Under the pieces are notes generated by a model. That model saw nothing but the letters and a program-made list of their open reading frames with translations, did no database searches and had not been told where the DNA came from. This document shows positions 26,601 to 35,436 of a DNA stretch of 64,000 nucleotides, one piece after another. This DNA is from Asinibacterium sp. OR53. Its GTDB lineage: Bacteria > Bacteroidota > Bacteroidia > Chitinophagales > Chitinophagaceae. A program made the position numbers and the translations under genes. The first letter of the stretch is position 1; each line of letters starts with the position of its first letter. The stretch spans positions 1,944,501 to 2,008,500 of the forward strand of contig NZ_KI911562.1 in NCBI RefSeq assembly GCF_000515315.1, written 5' to 3'.

Positions 26601-27416
26601 TGCAATTACGATGATACAATATCCGTGCAGATCAGGATCGCCGATAACCTGAAGGCACAGTTTACCACACCGGCAGCAGGTTGTGCGCCTTATACTGCTG
26701 TGTTTGATAATACATCACTGGGCGGACAAAAATTCAGTTGGGATTTTGGCGATGGTACCACATCAACGCAAACCAATCCCATCCACTTGTACAATAATGT
26801 AGGCAGTTATATCGTGAAGCTGACAGCAGTGGACAGCAATACCTGTAATATGGAAGACTCCGCTTCCTTCACCATTACCGTGAATCCCAAACCACAGGCA
26901 GGATTCAGCTATTCGCCGGAGCCCACTTTACCTAATACACCTGTTGTGTTTACCAACAGTTCGCTGGCAGCTACCCGGTATAAATGGATATTCGACGATG
27001 GAGATACACTGGCTACGCGGCGAAAAGATACCACTGTATCGCACCTGTATAATTATTCCGGCAAGTTCAATACCTGTCTTGTTGCATACAACGATGCAGG
27101 ATGTTCCGATACTACCTGTCAGCTTATTTCCATTACCATTATACCGGGAATGGATGTACCCAATGCTTTCACGCCTAATGGTGATGGCGTCAACGACCGG
27201 ATCTATGTAAGGGGTTTTGGTATTGCTAAAATGGTATGGCGTATTTACAATCGATGGGGTGTACTGGTATATGTGGGAACAGATAAGGATGAAGGTTGGG
27301 ATGGTACTTATAAAGGCGTGCTGCAACCACAGGAGGTATATCATTACACCTTGCTGGTTGAATTTGCCGATGGAACCAAAACCAGCAAGAAAGGAGATAT
27401 TACTTTACTCAGATAA
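23667..27416 (+). CDS. PKD-repeat, T9SS-type surface protein with gliding-motility C-terminal domain
   Basis: A giant secreted protein of 1249 residues. A signal peptide (ending YGSAQG) is followed by the VENKGQWEP domain common in Bacteroidota surface proteins. Residues about 290-800 hold SBBP-like beta-propeller repeats (SNDDAAFVLAISPLTGDLYVGG). Then come four PKD domains with WDFGDG/WIFGD signatures between about 820 and 1160. The last 85 residues (PNAFTPNGDGVNDRIYVRG ... IYNRWGVLVY) are the gliding-motility-associated type B sorting domain used by type IX secretion. ATG 23667 is preferred over TTG 23664. A Gly/Ser-rich linker lies near residues 78-100. It is followed by a PorP/SprF gene, its usual companion. 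Confidence 0.9.
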   Translation: MSGRTIARILVLMLISVYGSAQGYLEFVENKGQWEPSIKYKGEMSTGAFALQATGYRVLLHKGADLESLTEKIHGHGPSHSSGSTPGGSGGGSGREHADQPVQTQTNAATEHPVNIGGAGPDRDNDQPLILHSHAYQVRFLNANEHAQIIPEKPLPGNINYLVGKDSTQWASGCASYQAITYKNIYPNIDIRYYTASGVLKYDLIVHPGGDVSNVAMYYEGANGLRVKDGKLMVKTAVEEVQEFPPYSYQLLNNERTEVPCSYEVKGNIVRFRINGAYSKTATLVIDPSFVFSSFSGSTASNWGYTATYDGQGNFYGGGIVFSGNGKFPTSNGAFQTTFQGGVNTGEGGGFDIGIIKLDPLGTNRIYATYLGGAAGNEQPHSLFVDPAGNLVVAGRSNSSDYPVKGALKTYGPGGGWDIVVTKLNQNGTGLVASVKIGGLQDDGVNIKPKYSGTPGAQSINRNYGDDARSEVIIDAAGSIYVASCTQSDSFPTTPGAFQSASGGSLGNHQDGVVLKLKSDLSGVIFSTRIGGSNDDAAFVLAISPLTGDLYVGGTTASNDFPGDKTGTISSSFNQGICDGFVARFHNDGTFVKSTYIGTSGNDMLYGIQFDKFGFPYVMGTTTGSWPIKKPANAGSFFMQTNGKQYISKLMPDLSDFVYSTVFGTNTTYPNISPVAFLVDRCENVYMSGWGGGIDSHNNSFPNATTVGLPVVGGGQTITDGADFYFFVLERDAKSQLFGSFFGQQGGATGEHVDGGTSRFDRNGIIYQAICANCGGGARFPTTSGVWAPNNGAAPSGCNLAMVKIAFNLAGVEAGIQASVNGRIRDTTGCVPLTADFRDTLAMGKNYIWDFGDGTPPVTTGAPNISHTFNLVGNYRVKLTAVDSSSCNLADSSFVTMRVRSDEVKMSFTNRKLPPCTSLQYEFNNTSIAPPGKPLQDQSFLWIFGDSTTQYAGTGKVVHSYKAPGTYTIKLVLVDTTYCNYDDTISVQIRIADNLKAQFTTPAAGCAPYTAVFDNTSLGGQKFSWDFGDGTTSTQTNPIHLYNNVGSYIVKLTAVDSNTCNMEDSASFTITVNPKPQAGFSYSPEPTLPNTPVVFTNSSLAATRYKWIFDDGDTLATRRKDTTVSHLYNYSGKFNTCLVAYNDAGCSDTTCQLISITIIPGMDVPNAFTPNGDGVNDRIYVRGFGIAKMVWRIYNRWGVLVYVGTDKDEGWDGTYKGVLQPQEVYHYTLLVEFADGTKTSKKGDITLLR

Positions 27417-27424
27417 AAGGAGAC

Positions 27425-28447
27425 ATGCGGAAATTGATTAAAATAACGGGATGCTGTGTGGCGCTGCTGACCGGCTCGATGGCCAGGGCACAGAGTCTGC
27501 ATTTTTCACAGTATTTCAATACGCCTTTGCTGATCAATCCGGCCAATACGGGCTTCAACCCGGATTATGATTATCGCGTGGGGGTCAATTACCGCAACCA
27601 GTGGGCATCGGTAGGCAATCCTTATAAGACCATGAGCGCCTGGGGCGATGTGAAAGTATTCCGCGACCGGTTCGAAAGCGGCTGGATGGGTATCGGCGGA
27701 TCGTTGATGAAAGACGTAGCAGGCAGTGGTAACCTGAGCGCTACACATGCTACTGCTACCATTGCATACCACCAGATGCTGGGTTATAACAGTTTGCTGA
27801 GTGGAGGTTTTGGATTGGCGTATGTGAACAAACGGGTGGATGTGAACAAGCTCACTTTCGATGACCAGTGGAACGGAAAATTTTTCGACGTCACGATTCC
27901 TTCCAATGAACCATTTACGAATACCAGTGTGTCATACCTCGATCTGCAAATGGGACTCAACTATGCTTATTTCGCGTCTGATAATTTTTATTTCAACGCC
28001 GGGGTAAGCATCATGCACATCAACACACCAAGAGAAAGTTTTTTCGATCCTACTGTTTCCAATGCTACGCTTTCAAGGCGTTATACCGGGTTCGTGAATG
28101 CCAGCATCAAATTGCAGGACCTGTGGATCGTGAATCCGAATGTGTATGTGAGCAAGATGGGATCGGCCTGGGAAGCGGTGCTGGGCTTCAATGCCAACAG
28201 GAACCTTAGTGGCGATGGAGAAAAACAAATGGTATTCGGACTCTATTACCGCAACAACGACGCCATCATTCCCATGCTGGGTTATGAAGTGAATGACCTC
28301 AAGGTCATTGCCAGTTACGACGCTACGATTTCCTCTCTCCGTAATCTCAACGGGGGCAGAGGAGCGTATGAAATATCACTTATTAAAAGTGGTGTATTCA
28401 ACTCCTCTGCCGGAAGGTCGGTGAAATGCCCGACTGTGCGTTTTTAA
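27425..28447 (+). CDS. PorP/SprF-family type IX secretion membrane protein
   Basis: A 340-residue outer-membrane barrel with a signal peptide ending ARAQ, then the hallmark LHFSQYFNTPLLINPANTGF and YRVGVNYRNQWASVGNPYKT. SprF/PorP proteins anchor or help export partner adhesins that carry the type B sorting domain. It lies 8 bp after such a protein, so the two are almost certainly one operon and functional pair. Confidence 0.93.
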   Translation: MRKLIKITGCCVALLTGSMARAQSLHFSQYFNTPLLINPANTGFNPDYDYRVGVNYRNQWASVGNPYKTMSAWGDVKVFRDRFESGWMGIGGSLMKDVAGSGNLSATHATATIAYHQMLGYNSLLSGGFGLAYVNKRVDVNKLTFDDQWNGKFFDVTIPSNEPFTNTSVSYLDLQMGLNYAYFASDNFYFNAGVSIMHINTPRESFFDPTVSNATLSRRYTGFVNASIKLQDLWIVNPNVYVSKMGSAWEAVLGFNANRNLSGDGEKQMVFGLYYRNNDAIIPMLGYEVNDLKVIASYDATISSLRNLNGGRGAYEISLIKSGVFNSSAGRSVKCPTVRF

Positions 28448-28488
28448 TATTCCTGTTAAGGTTTGGAATGATAAGTTTGCAACAGCCC

Positions 28489-29445
28489 TTATTGAAATTG
28501 ATAAACGGTGGTTCTTTTATCACCAGATCGTACCAGGATTTTATTGATAACAGCATCTGACAGATCGCGGCTGGCGGTAGCAGAGGAGATTTCTTTAAAG
28601 GCCCGCATATAATCCTGCCTTGTGAAGAGATGTTGACCAATTTGGGTTTTGAATATGGCTATACGGTCATTGCCCTGTAAAGAAACAGGTTGTAAAACCA
28701 ATAATGCTTCCAGCGCTTCACTGATTACGAGCAGCATAAATTCAATGAACCGGGTACAATGCCCTTCTTTATCAGATTGTCCTAATGATTTGTAATATTC
28801 AGCCTGCTTTTTTTTGATGATCGATTCTACAGGCAAGTATTCAAATACCGGGTACTGTTGCATCAGTAGAACGGTTTGCCATAACCGACCCATGCGCCCA
28901 TTCCCATCTGCAAATGGGTGAATAAACTCTAACTCATAATGAAAGACGCAGCTTTTGATTAGGAGTGGGTCATCATCTCTTTTGACATAGGCGAACAGAT
29001 CATTCATTAGAGGTTTTGCCATCGTGCCTTGCGGTGCCAGGTGTGCTAGTTTATCCCCCTTTACAATGCCCACATTGCCACTGCGAAGTTTGCCAGGAGA
29101 AGGGACTAGCCCTGTCATTAAAAGCCGGTGAGCTGAAAGAAATGAAGTGAGGCTGTATGGTTTGAAAGTTACAATACTGTCGTATACTGCTATAGCATTC
29201 TTTACTTCTAGTATATCTTTTTGAGGAGCCAGCACCCTTTTGTTCTCTAAAATAGCCGTGACCTGTTCAACACTCAATGTGTTGCCTTCTATTTCCAGTG
29301 AGGACTGGATGGTTTTAATACGATTATCTTTTCTCAGTTCAGCTTTTGGCCTTTGTAAATGGCTAGCATTGATCTCCCCGATTTTTTCTGAAACAATTGA
29401 CAGCAGTTTTAAAATGACAGGGGTAATAGAATAGGGAGGTTTCAT
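28489..29445 (-). CDS. Fic-family AMP-transferase-type protein with winged-helix C-terminus
   Basis: A 318-residue Fic protein. The active-site motif HPFADGNGRMGR is at residues 176-187. An N-terminal inhibitory helix motif S-x-x-x-E-G (SLEIEG, residues 49-54) marks the class II self-inhibited type. The last 60 residues (FKTQIGQHLFTRQDYMRAF ... RDLSDAVINKIL) look like a winged-helix DNA-binding domain. The ATG at 29445 is preferred over a TTG at 29475 because a perfect 22-bp palindrome lies between them. Fic proteins transfer AMP to proteins; the target is unknown. It appears to be a single-gene unit that may repress itself. Confidence 0.9.
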   Translation of the reverse strand: MKPPYSITPVILKLLSIVSEKIGEINASHLQRPKAELRKDNRIKTIQSSLEIEGNTLSVEQVTAILENKRVLAPQKDILEVKNAIAVYDSIVTFKPYSLTSFLSAHRLLMTGLVPSPGKLRSGNVGIVKGDKLAHLAPQGTMAKPLMNDLFAYVKRDDDPLLIKSCVFHYELEFIHPFADGNGRMGRLWQTVLLMQQYPVFEYLPVESIIKKKQAEYYKSLGQSDKEGHCTRFIEFMLLVISEALEALLVLQPVSLQGNDRIAIFKTQIGQHLFTRQDYMRAFKEISSATASRDLSDAVINKILVRSGDKRTTVYQFQ

Positions 29446-29451
29446 AAAAAT

Positions 29452-29473
29452 GATAGTATCATATGATACTATC
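29452..29473. promoter_or_regulatory. 22-bp perfect palindrome upstream of the fic gene
   Basis: GATAGTATCAT is followed directly by its exact reverse complement ATGATACTATC, 7 bp before the fic ATG. A dimeric DNA-binding protein binding here would block transcription or translation start. The winged-helix tail of the Fic protein is the natural candidate. Confidence 0.6.
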
Positions 29474-29510
29474 AAAGGTACAAAAACTCCCTATACCTTT
29501 TTATACCGAT

Positions 29511-30296
29511 TTATACCGATGCGGTGCCTTCTGCATCACTGCTGATGCTGAAATCTTCTTTGTCGAGGTATTTCTGATACTTTTCGTTCACTTCTTTGGG
29601 TTGTTCCTTACCGTTGATGATGAGCTTTTTGTTCCTGATCTCTATTTTGTAGCCTTTCTTTTTATCGATGAGACCGTCTTTCTCCAGTTGATTGGTAAAA
29701 GCTTTCAGTTCTGCCAGTTCTTTTTTGGCTTTCTCTATGCCGAACTTGGCTTTGGAAAGACCCTCACTCACTTCACGGCTAATTTTGTCTGCATCGATAT
29801 GCACCGCTAGTTTCTGCGACTTGAGGTCTTCCTGTACTTTATTCAGTTCCTGCTGGATCTTTTTCATATCCACTTCCTTCAAACGTACCTGTGCTTCGTG
29901 CATGGCCTTGTCTACTTCTGCCTTGGTTTGCTGTAAGTTGATATTTTTTATCGATGCCTGAACCTCTTTGCTGATCTTTTCATAATCGATCTTATTTACC
30001 TGGTCCATCGCTTCTTTAAGCTCTTTCTGCATTTTGGAAAAATCGATCTTGAGGTTCTTGTCCAGGTCAACCATGGCTTTATCCAATTCAGTCATGGCCT
30101 TGTCGAGATCGGCCTGGTTGTAATCACGGTTGTTGGAATGAATTTTTTTCCGCGGCAGGGAAGTGTCGCCCGATGAGGAAACTTCATAAAAATAGGCCGG
30201 CATTACCAGTTCGGGCAATGTCCAGGAACTAAGCATCACTACACCCAGCGCTAAGCCGGCTAATAATGGCCAATGAATAGGTTTTGATTGTTTCAT
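29511..30296 (-). CDS. exported coiled-coil protein of unknown function
   Basis: A 261-residue protein not recognised as a named family. It starts with a hydrophobic segment (WPLLAGLALGVVMLSSWTL) that is a signal anchor or signal peptide. Residues 60-205 are almost all charged, with short repeats such as LDKAMTELDKAMVDLDKNL and VDKAMHEAQVRLKEVDMKKI, strongly predicting a long coiled coil. The end (YKIEIRNKKLIINGKEQPKEV) resembles short beta-hairpin domains of M56-associated proteins. It may be periplasmic or inner-membrane tethered. No partner is evident next to it. Confidence 0.7.
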   Translation of the reverse strand: MKQSKPIHWPLLAGLALGVVMLSSWTLPELVMPAYFYEVSSSGDTSLPRKKIHSNNRDYNQADLDKAMTELDKAMVDLDKNLKIDFSKMQKELKEAMDQVNKIDYEKISKEVQASIKNINLQQTKAEVDKAMHEAQVRLKEVDMKKIQQELNKVQEDLKSQKLAVHIDADKISREVSEGLSKAKFGIEKAKKELAELKAFTNQLEKDGLIDKKKGYKIEIRNKKLIINGKEQPKEVNEKYQKYLDKEDFSISSDAEGTASV

Positions 30297-30444
30297 ACAA
30301 TGATGTTTATTTGATAGACGAATTATTTCGTAGTAAATGTACGATGATATTCGTATTGTTGACTACCACTTATCATATTAGAGATTTTTTAACAATTGAA
30401 TTTTTTGATTTAATATCTATCTTGCACACGCTCAATACTTACTT

Positions 30445-31734
30445 ATGAAATACCTGCCACTGAAACCGGCTATTTTCATCCATAACCGGGAAAGATTTAC
30501 CAAACAGTTATTACCTAACAGCATCGCCATTTTTGTAAGTAACGACGAATGGCCCTCCAATGGAGACGCCCTGCACCGTTTCAAGCAGAACAGCGACCTT
30601 TTCTGGCTTTCGGGTATCGAGCAGGAAGATTCCATGGTGATCCTGTATCCCGATAATCCCGATCCCAAATACCGTGAAGTGTTGGTGCTGGTTCGTCCGA
30701 ACGAGCTCAAGGAAAAATGGGATGGCAAGCGCTTACGCGCCGCAGAAGCCACTGCTGTTTCGGGCATTGCTACTGTATTGTGGGTAGACAGCCTGGATGC
30801 GTTATTGCAAACATGGGTACACCTGGCCGATCATATTTATCTCGACAGCAACGAGAACGACCGCAAAGCATCCCTCATCAGGAGCCGCGATTACCGTTTC
30901 ATCGATGAAATGAAATCACGTTATCCTTTGCACCAATTCCATCGCGCAGCAAAAATCATGAAAGAGCTGCGCGCTGTTAAAACAAAAGAAGAAGTAGAAG
31001 TATTACAAAAAGCCATCGATATCACCGATACCACTTTCCGCCGCTTACTCAAATTCATTCGTCCGGGTGTGATGGAATACGAGATCGAAGCGGAGATATG
31101 GCATAGTTTCCTGAGCAACCGCGCGACCGGTCCCGCTTACAGCAGCATCATCGCCAGTGGCGACCGGGCCCGCACGCTGCATTATGTGAGCAACGACCAG
31201 GAATGCAAAGACGGGGAATTGATACTGATGGATTTTGGTGCAGAATATGGCGGCTATTGTGCCGATCTCACGCGCACGATTCCGGTGAACGGTAAATTCA
31301 CCAAGCGGCAGAAAACAGTGTACAACGCCTGTTTGAACATACACAATTATTGCAAGACCATTTTAAAGCCGGGCATCTCCGTGGTAGATTACACCGATAA
31401 AGTAGGGGAGAAAGCCACAGAGGAATTTTTGAAGATCGGTTTGTTGCATAAAAGCGATCTCAAAAATGAAGATCCCGAGAACCGTGCTTACCGCAAATAC
31501 CTCTACCACGGCATTTCACACCACCTGGGTATCGACGTGCATGACCTCGGCACCCGCACGGCTCCGCTTAAAGCGGGCATGTTGCTCACCATTGAGCCTG
31601 GCATTTATATTGAAGAGGAGCAGATGGGCGTTCGTATCGAAAACAATGTATGGCTCACGAAGACGGGCAATACAGACCTCATGAAAAATATTCCGATCAC
31701 GGCGGAAGACATAGAAGCATTGATGAAAAAATGA
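30445..31734 (+). CDS. pepP: Xaa-Pro aminopeptidase (aminopeptidase P, M24)
   Basis: A 429-residue enzyme removing N-terminal residues next to proline. It has an AMP_N domain (residues 1-150) and a pita-bread catalytic domain. Metal ligands lie in LMDFGAEYGGYCADLTRTIPV, HGISHHLGIDVHD, TIEPGIYIEE and MGVRIENN. Its TGA overlaps the ATG of pssA (ATGA), so the two are translationally coupled. Confidence 0.93.
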   Translation: MKYLPLKPAIFIHNRERFTKQLLPNSIAIFVSNDEWPSNGDALHRFKQNSDLFWLSGIEQEDSMVILYPDNPDPKYREVLVLVRPNELKEKWDGKRLRAAEATAVSGIATVLWVDSLDALLQTWVHLADHIYLDSNENDRKASLIRSRDYRFIDEMKSRYPLHQFHRAAKIMKELRAVKTKEEVEVLQKAIDITDTTFRRLLKFIRPGVMEYEIEAEIWHSFLSNRATGPAYSSIIASGDRARTLHYVSNDQECKDGELILMDFGAEYGGYCADLTRTIPVNGKFTKRQKTVYNACLNIHNYCKTILKPGISVVDYTDKVGEKATEEFLKIGLLHKSDLKNEDPENRAYRKYLYHGISHHLGIDVHDLGTRTAPLKAGMLLTIEPGIYIEEEQMGVRIENNVWLTKTGNTDLMKNIPITAEDIEALMKK

Positions 31735-32495
31735 AACAGATACCAAACCTTTTTACTTTACTCAATCTTTTGTTTGGCTGCCTGGCCATTGTATGTATCA
31801 TGCAAACAGGGCTTACTTTAGCGCCCCAACCCGATGGGGAAGACCTGGTAATGATTCCCGAGCGTATTTATATGGCCAGCCTGTTCATTGGCCTGGCCGC
31901 CCTGATCGATTTTTTCGACGGGTTCACTGCCAGGTTGCTCAAAGTGTCGTCCGACATAGGCAAGCAACTGGATTCGCTGGCCGATGTGGTGAGCTTTGGT
32001 GTAGCGCCCGGGCTGATCGCTTACCAGTTCCTCCGCCTGTGTTTTGCACAGCAGGAAAACGGATTAGACATCAATGCCCTTTGGCTATTACCTGCTCTCT
32101 TACTGCCTTGCGCCGGGGCTTACCGGCTGGCCCGTTTCAACATCGATACTACGCAGCGCAATGGTTTTGCGGGAGTGCCTATTCCTGCCGCAGGCTTGCT
32201 GGTGGCATCTTTCCCGCTGATCTATTGGAATACCAGTCAGCTTTGGGTGGTGAAACTATTATTGAATAAATGGTTCTGGTACCTGCTTGTAGTAGTCCTC
32301 AGCTATCTTATGGTATCTACCCTGCCCATGATGGCATTGAAATTCAAAGCGCTGAGCTTTAAAAAGCTATGGCCCTTCATCCTACTGGCCGGCATTGCCG
32401 TGGCAGGAGCGTTGCTGATTGGCTGGTTGACAGTTCCGGTGACGTTTATTGCGTATGTAATTTTATCTTTGTCGCTCAAACTACAGGAATCATGA
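31731..32495 (+). CDS. pssA: CDP-diacylglycerol-serine O-phosphatidyltransferase
   Basis: A 254-residue membrane enzyme making phosphatidylserine. The CDP-alcohol phosphotransferase motif DG-x2-AR-x8-G-x3-D-x3-D is complete in DGFTARLLKVSSDIGKQLD followed by SLAD. Several hydrophobic helices follow. The start MKQIPNLFTLLNLLFGCLAI at 31731 is typical; longer in-frame extensions overlap pepP. It overlaps pepP upstream and purS downstream, each by ATGA. Confidence 0.93.
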   Translation: MKQIPNLFTLLNLLFGCLAIVCIMQTGLTLAPQPDGEDLVMIPERIYMASLFIGLAALIDFFDGFTARLLKVSSDIGKQLDSLADVVSFGVAPGLIAYQFLRLCFAQQENGLDINALWLLPALLLPCAGAYRLARFNIDTTQRNGFAGVPIPAAGLLVASFPLIYWNTSQLWVVKLLLNKWFWYLLVVVLSYLMVSTLPMMALKFKALSFKKLWPFILLAGIAVAGALLIGWLTVPVTFIAYVILSLSLKLQES

Positions 32496-32740
32496 CTTAT
32501 AACGTGCAGATCAAAGTAATGCCTTTGAAAGATTTATTGGATCCCCAGGGTAAAGCCGTACTCGGTGGTTTACAGAACCTGGGCCTTGGAAATGTGGCCG
32601 ATGTAAGGGTAGGCAAACATATTACTTTACAGATCGATGCAGAAAATGAAGCCGCTGCCAAACAAATTGCCGATGAAGCCAGCAAAAAACTGCTCGCCAA
32701 CCCGGTGATGGAGTTTTATGAAATAGAGTTCGTGAATTAA
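32492..32740 (+). CDS. purS: phosphoribosylformylglycinamidine synthase subunit PurS
   Basis: An 82-residue protein with the PurS pattern YNVQIKVMPLKDLLDPQGKAV, VADVRVGKHITLQID and ANPVMEFYEIEF. PurS bridges PurL and PurQ in the third step of purine synthesis. Its ATG overlaps the pssA stop. The PurL/PurQ genes are not in this window. Confidence 0.93.
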   Translation: MTYNVQIKVMPLKDLLDPQGKAVLGGLQNLGLGNVADVRVGKHITLQIDAENEAAAKQIADEASKKLLANPVMEFYEIEFVN

Positions 32741-32748
32741 ATTGCTGA

Positions 32749-33417
32749 ATGCTGTATCTCGTTCCCACACCTTTAGGTAACTTAAAGGACATCACACTGC
32801 GTGCACTCGAAGTGCTGAAACAGGCAGATGTGATCCTCTGCGAGGATACGCGCACTTCTTCGAAACTGCTGCAACACTACCAGGTTCAGAAACCTTTATC
32901 GCCTTATCACCAGCACAACGAGCACAAGATAGTTGAACACCTCACTGAACAGATGCGAGCCGGGAAAACTTTTGCATTGATCACCGATGCGGGTACACCA
33001 GGTATATCAGACCCTGCCTTTTTGCTGGTGCGGCAATGCATAAAAGAAGGCATTCGAGTGGAATGTCTTCCGGGTGCTACTGCTTTTGTGCCGGCATTGG
33101 TCAACAGCGGCATTCCCACCAATCGTTTTGTATTTGAAGGATTTCTTCCGTTGAAAAAAGGCCGGCAAACTTTGCTGAAACAATTGGTGCAGGAAGAAAG
33201 GACCATGGTCTTTTATGAAAGCCCCATGCGGCTGGTGAAAACATTGGAAGAATTTATTACTTATTTCGGTCCGGACAGGCGCTGCAGTGTAAGCCGCGAA
33301 CTCACCAAGCTCTTCGAAGAAAATGCCAGGGGAACCTTGCAGGAACTTTGTGAACATTTTAAATCCAAGGCCGTCAAAGGCGAGATTGTGATCGTACTTG
33401 CTGGTACGGAAGCTTAG
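32749..33417 (+). CDS. rsmI: 16S rRNA 2'-O-ribose C1402 methyltransferase
   Basis: A 222-residue tetrapyrrole-methylase-fold enzyme. The start MLYLVPTPLGNLKDITLRAL, CEDTRTSSKLL, LITDAGTPGISDPAFLLV and FEGFLPLKKGRQ are all RsmI blocks. It modifies C1402 of 16S rRNA at the P site. It begins 8 bp after purS. Confidence 0.95.
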   Translation: MLYLVPTPLGNLKDITLRALEVLKQADVILCEDTRTSSKLLQHYQVQKPLSPYHQHNEHKIVEHLTEQMRAGKTFALITDAGTPGISDPAFLLVRQCIKEGIRVECLPGATAFVPALVNSGIPTNRFVFEGFLPLKKGRQTLLKQLVQEERTMVFYESPMRLVKTLEEFITYFGPDRRCSVSRELTKLFEENARGTLQELCEHFKSKAVKGEIVIVLAGTEA

Positions 33418-33454
33418 AAGGCCTACATTTACCCTCCCAAAAGATCAACCGATT

Positions 33455-35323
33455 ATGGAAAGGAAATTACTTCGTGCGGCATTATTGCTGTTCATGGTAT
33501 GTCAGTTAAGCGCATCTATTGCCCAGCCCAACCGCTGGCAGCAACGCATCAAGTATAATATCAGCGTGCAGATGAATGTGGAAACCAACCGGTTCACCGG
33601 TCATGAAAAGATCGACTACTGGAACAATTCACCTGATACGCTCACACGTGTTTTCTTTCATCTTTATTGGAATGCGTTTCAGCCCAACAGCAGCATGGAT
33701 GTGCGTAGCCGCGAACTAGGTAAAACGATACTTACAGAACCTAAAAAAGATTTCGACGGGCGCGACTGGGACCAGCGTGTAAAAGACCGCATCAGCAAAC
33801 TCAAGCCCGATGAGATCGGTTACCAGAAAGTAACTGCTATCAAGGTGAATGGTGTTGTGCAAACAACCAAAGAACACGAGACCATCCTGGAAGTGAATTT
33901 GAATAAACCCATATTGCCTGGCAGTAAAACAGAAATGGAACTGAGCTTTGAAGCACAGGTGCCATTACAGGTACGCCGTTCGGGCCGCGATAACAAAGAA
34001 GGCATCCGGTACAGCATGAGCCAGTGGTATCCGAAGATGGTGGAATACGATTATCAGGGATGGAACCCCAATCCGTATATCGCGCGCGAATTTTATGGTG
34101 TGTGGGGCGATTATGATGTGCGTATCACCATCGATAAAAATTATTTTGTTGCCGCCGGCGGTGATTTGCTCAACGCAAATGAAATAGGAAGAGGTTATGA
34201 AGCAAGCGGTGTTAGACCTGTTGCAGCAACCGGCAGTATGGTTACCTGGAACTGGCAGGCCAATAATGTGCATGATTTTGTGTGGGCGGCAGATCCGCAA
34301 TACAAAATGATCACACGCAAACCGGTGAATGGTCCGCTCATCAGGGTAGTATACAAAGCCGTGGACTCGCTGGAAGATCGCTGGCAAAAGATGGCCGATA
34401 CGGCTGCATTGGCTTATCCCATCATGGGCAAAACTTTCGGTGCCTATCCTTATAAGACCTATACATTTATCCAGGGTGGTGATGGCGGTATGGAATATCC
34501 CATGGCCACACTTATCAAAAGCGCGAGCGTAGGTACGGCTTTGCACGAATGGATGCACAGTTGGTACCAGATGATGATGGGAACGAATGAATCGTTGTAT
34601 CCCTGGATGGATGAAGGCTTTACCGATTATTCCAGCATGCGAGTATTATCCACATTGCGCAACAAAGAAGGGTTCTGGTATGAAGCGGCCTATAAAAGCT
34701 ATTTCAACCTGGCTAAAAGCGGATATGAAGAGCCGGCTTCTACCCATGCCGATCATTACAATACCAATTATGCATACGCTGCGGCTGCGTATAGCAAGGG
34801 GGCTGTATTTCTTTCACAACTGGGATATATAGTAGGCGATAGTGTGCGTGATAAAATATTACTGGCTTACTATAAAGAATGGCATTTCAAACATCCGAAC
34901 CCCAATGATTTCATGCGTGTTGCCGAACAGGTAAGTGGCATTGAACTCAACTGGTACAAGGAATACTGGATCTATACCACCAAGACCATCGATTATGCAG
35001 TAGGCGATATCAATATAGTGGATGGCAAAACACAGGTAACACTGCACCGATTAGGGAAGATGCCCATGCCGGTAGATGTACTTATCACATATAAAGACGG
35101 GACCCAGGAAGCACATACCATTCCGCTTGATCTGATGTTAGGCAGTAAATTACCAGAGAGCCGCATGCCGGTAATCACAGATACTGAATGGCGTTGGACA
35201 CATCCGGAGTATGCGCTTACCATCAAGGGAAGTATACAAAACCTGAAATCAATAGAGATAGACCCCTCACAACGGATGGCTGATGTGAACAGGAACAATA
35301 ATAAGCTGGTAATACCTGACTAA
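33455..35323 (+). CDS. secreted M1-family metallopeptidase
   Basis: A 622-residue zinc aminopeptidase-like enzyme. A signal peptide ends ASIAQ. The catalytic motif HEWMH (LHEWMHSW) is followed by a downstream Glu in WMDEGFTDY, as in M1 enzymes. An N-terminal beta domain (residues 30-300) precedes it. The ATG at 33455 gives a proper signal peptide; the longer frame to 33398 overlaps rsmI. Followed by a palindromic repeat at 35326-35404. Confidence 0.92.
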   Translation: MERKLLRAALLLFMVCQLSASIAQPNRWQQRIKYNISVQMNVETNRFTGHEKIDYWNNSPDTLTRVFFHLYWNAFQPNSSMDVRSRELGKTILTEPKKDFDGRDWDQRVKDRISKLKPDEIGYQKVTAIKVNGVVQTTKEHETILEVNLNKPILPGSKTEMELSFEAQVPLQVRRSGRDNKEGIRYSMSQWYPKMVEYDYQGWNPNPYIAREFYGVWGDYDVRITIDKNYFVAAGGDLLNANEIGRGYEASGVRPVAATGSMVTWNWQANNVHDFVWAADPQYKMITRKPVNGPLIRVVYKAVDSLEDRWQKMADTAALAYPIMGKTFGAYPYKTYTFIQGGDGGMEYPMATLIKSASVGTALHEWMHSWYQMMMGTNESLYPWMDEGFTDYSSMRVLSTLRNKEGFWYEAAYKSYFNLAKSGYEEPASTHADHYNTNYAYAAAAYSKGAVFLSQLGYIVGDSVRDKILLAYYKEWHFKHPNPNDFMRVAEQVSGIELNWYKEYWIYTTKTIDYAVGDINIVDGKTQVTLHRLGKMPMPVDVLITYKDGTQEAHTIPLDLMLGSKLPESRMPVITDTEWRWTHPEYALTIKGSIQNLKSIEIDPSQRMADVNRNNNKLVIPD

Positions 35324-35325
35324 GA

Positions 35326-35404
35326 CGTCATTCCGAGCGAGCGAAGCGAGTCGAGGGATCTGCTGAACGATCAGTGAGATCCCTCGGCTGCGCTCGGGAT
35401 GACG
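35326..35404. repeat. REP-like palindromic element
   Basis: The arms CGTCATTCCGAGCG... and ...CGCTCGGGATGACG pair across the centre, with GAGGGATCT and AGATCCCTC inside. A partial extra copy (CTCGGGATGACG) follows at 35416-35427. Elements of this wording are scattered through many Bacteroidota genomes. It lies between convergent genes and may also help end transcription. Confidence 0.75.
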
Positions 35405-35436
35405 AATAAGATAAACTCGGGATGACGATGGAGGGA

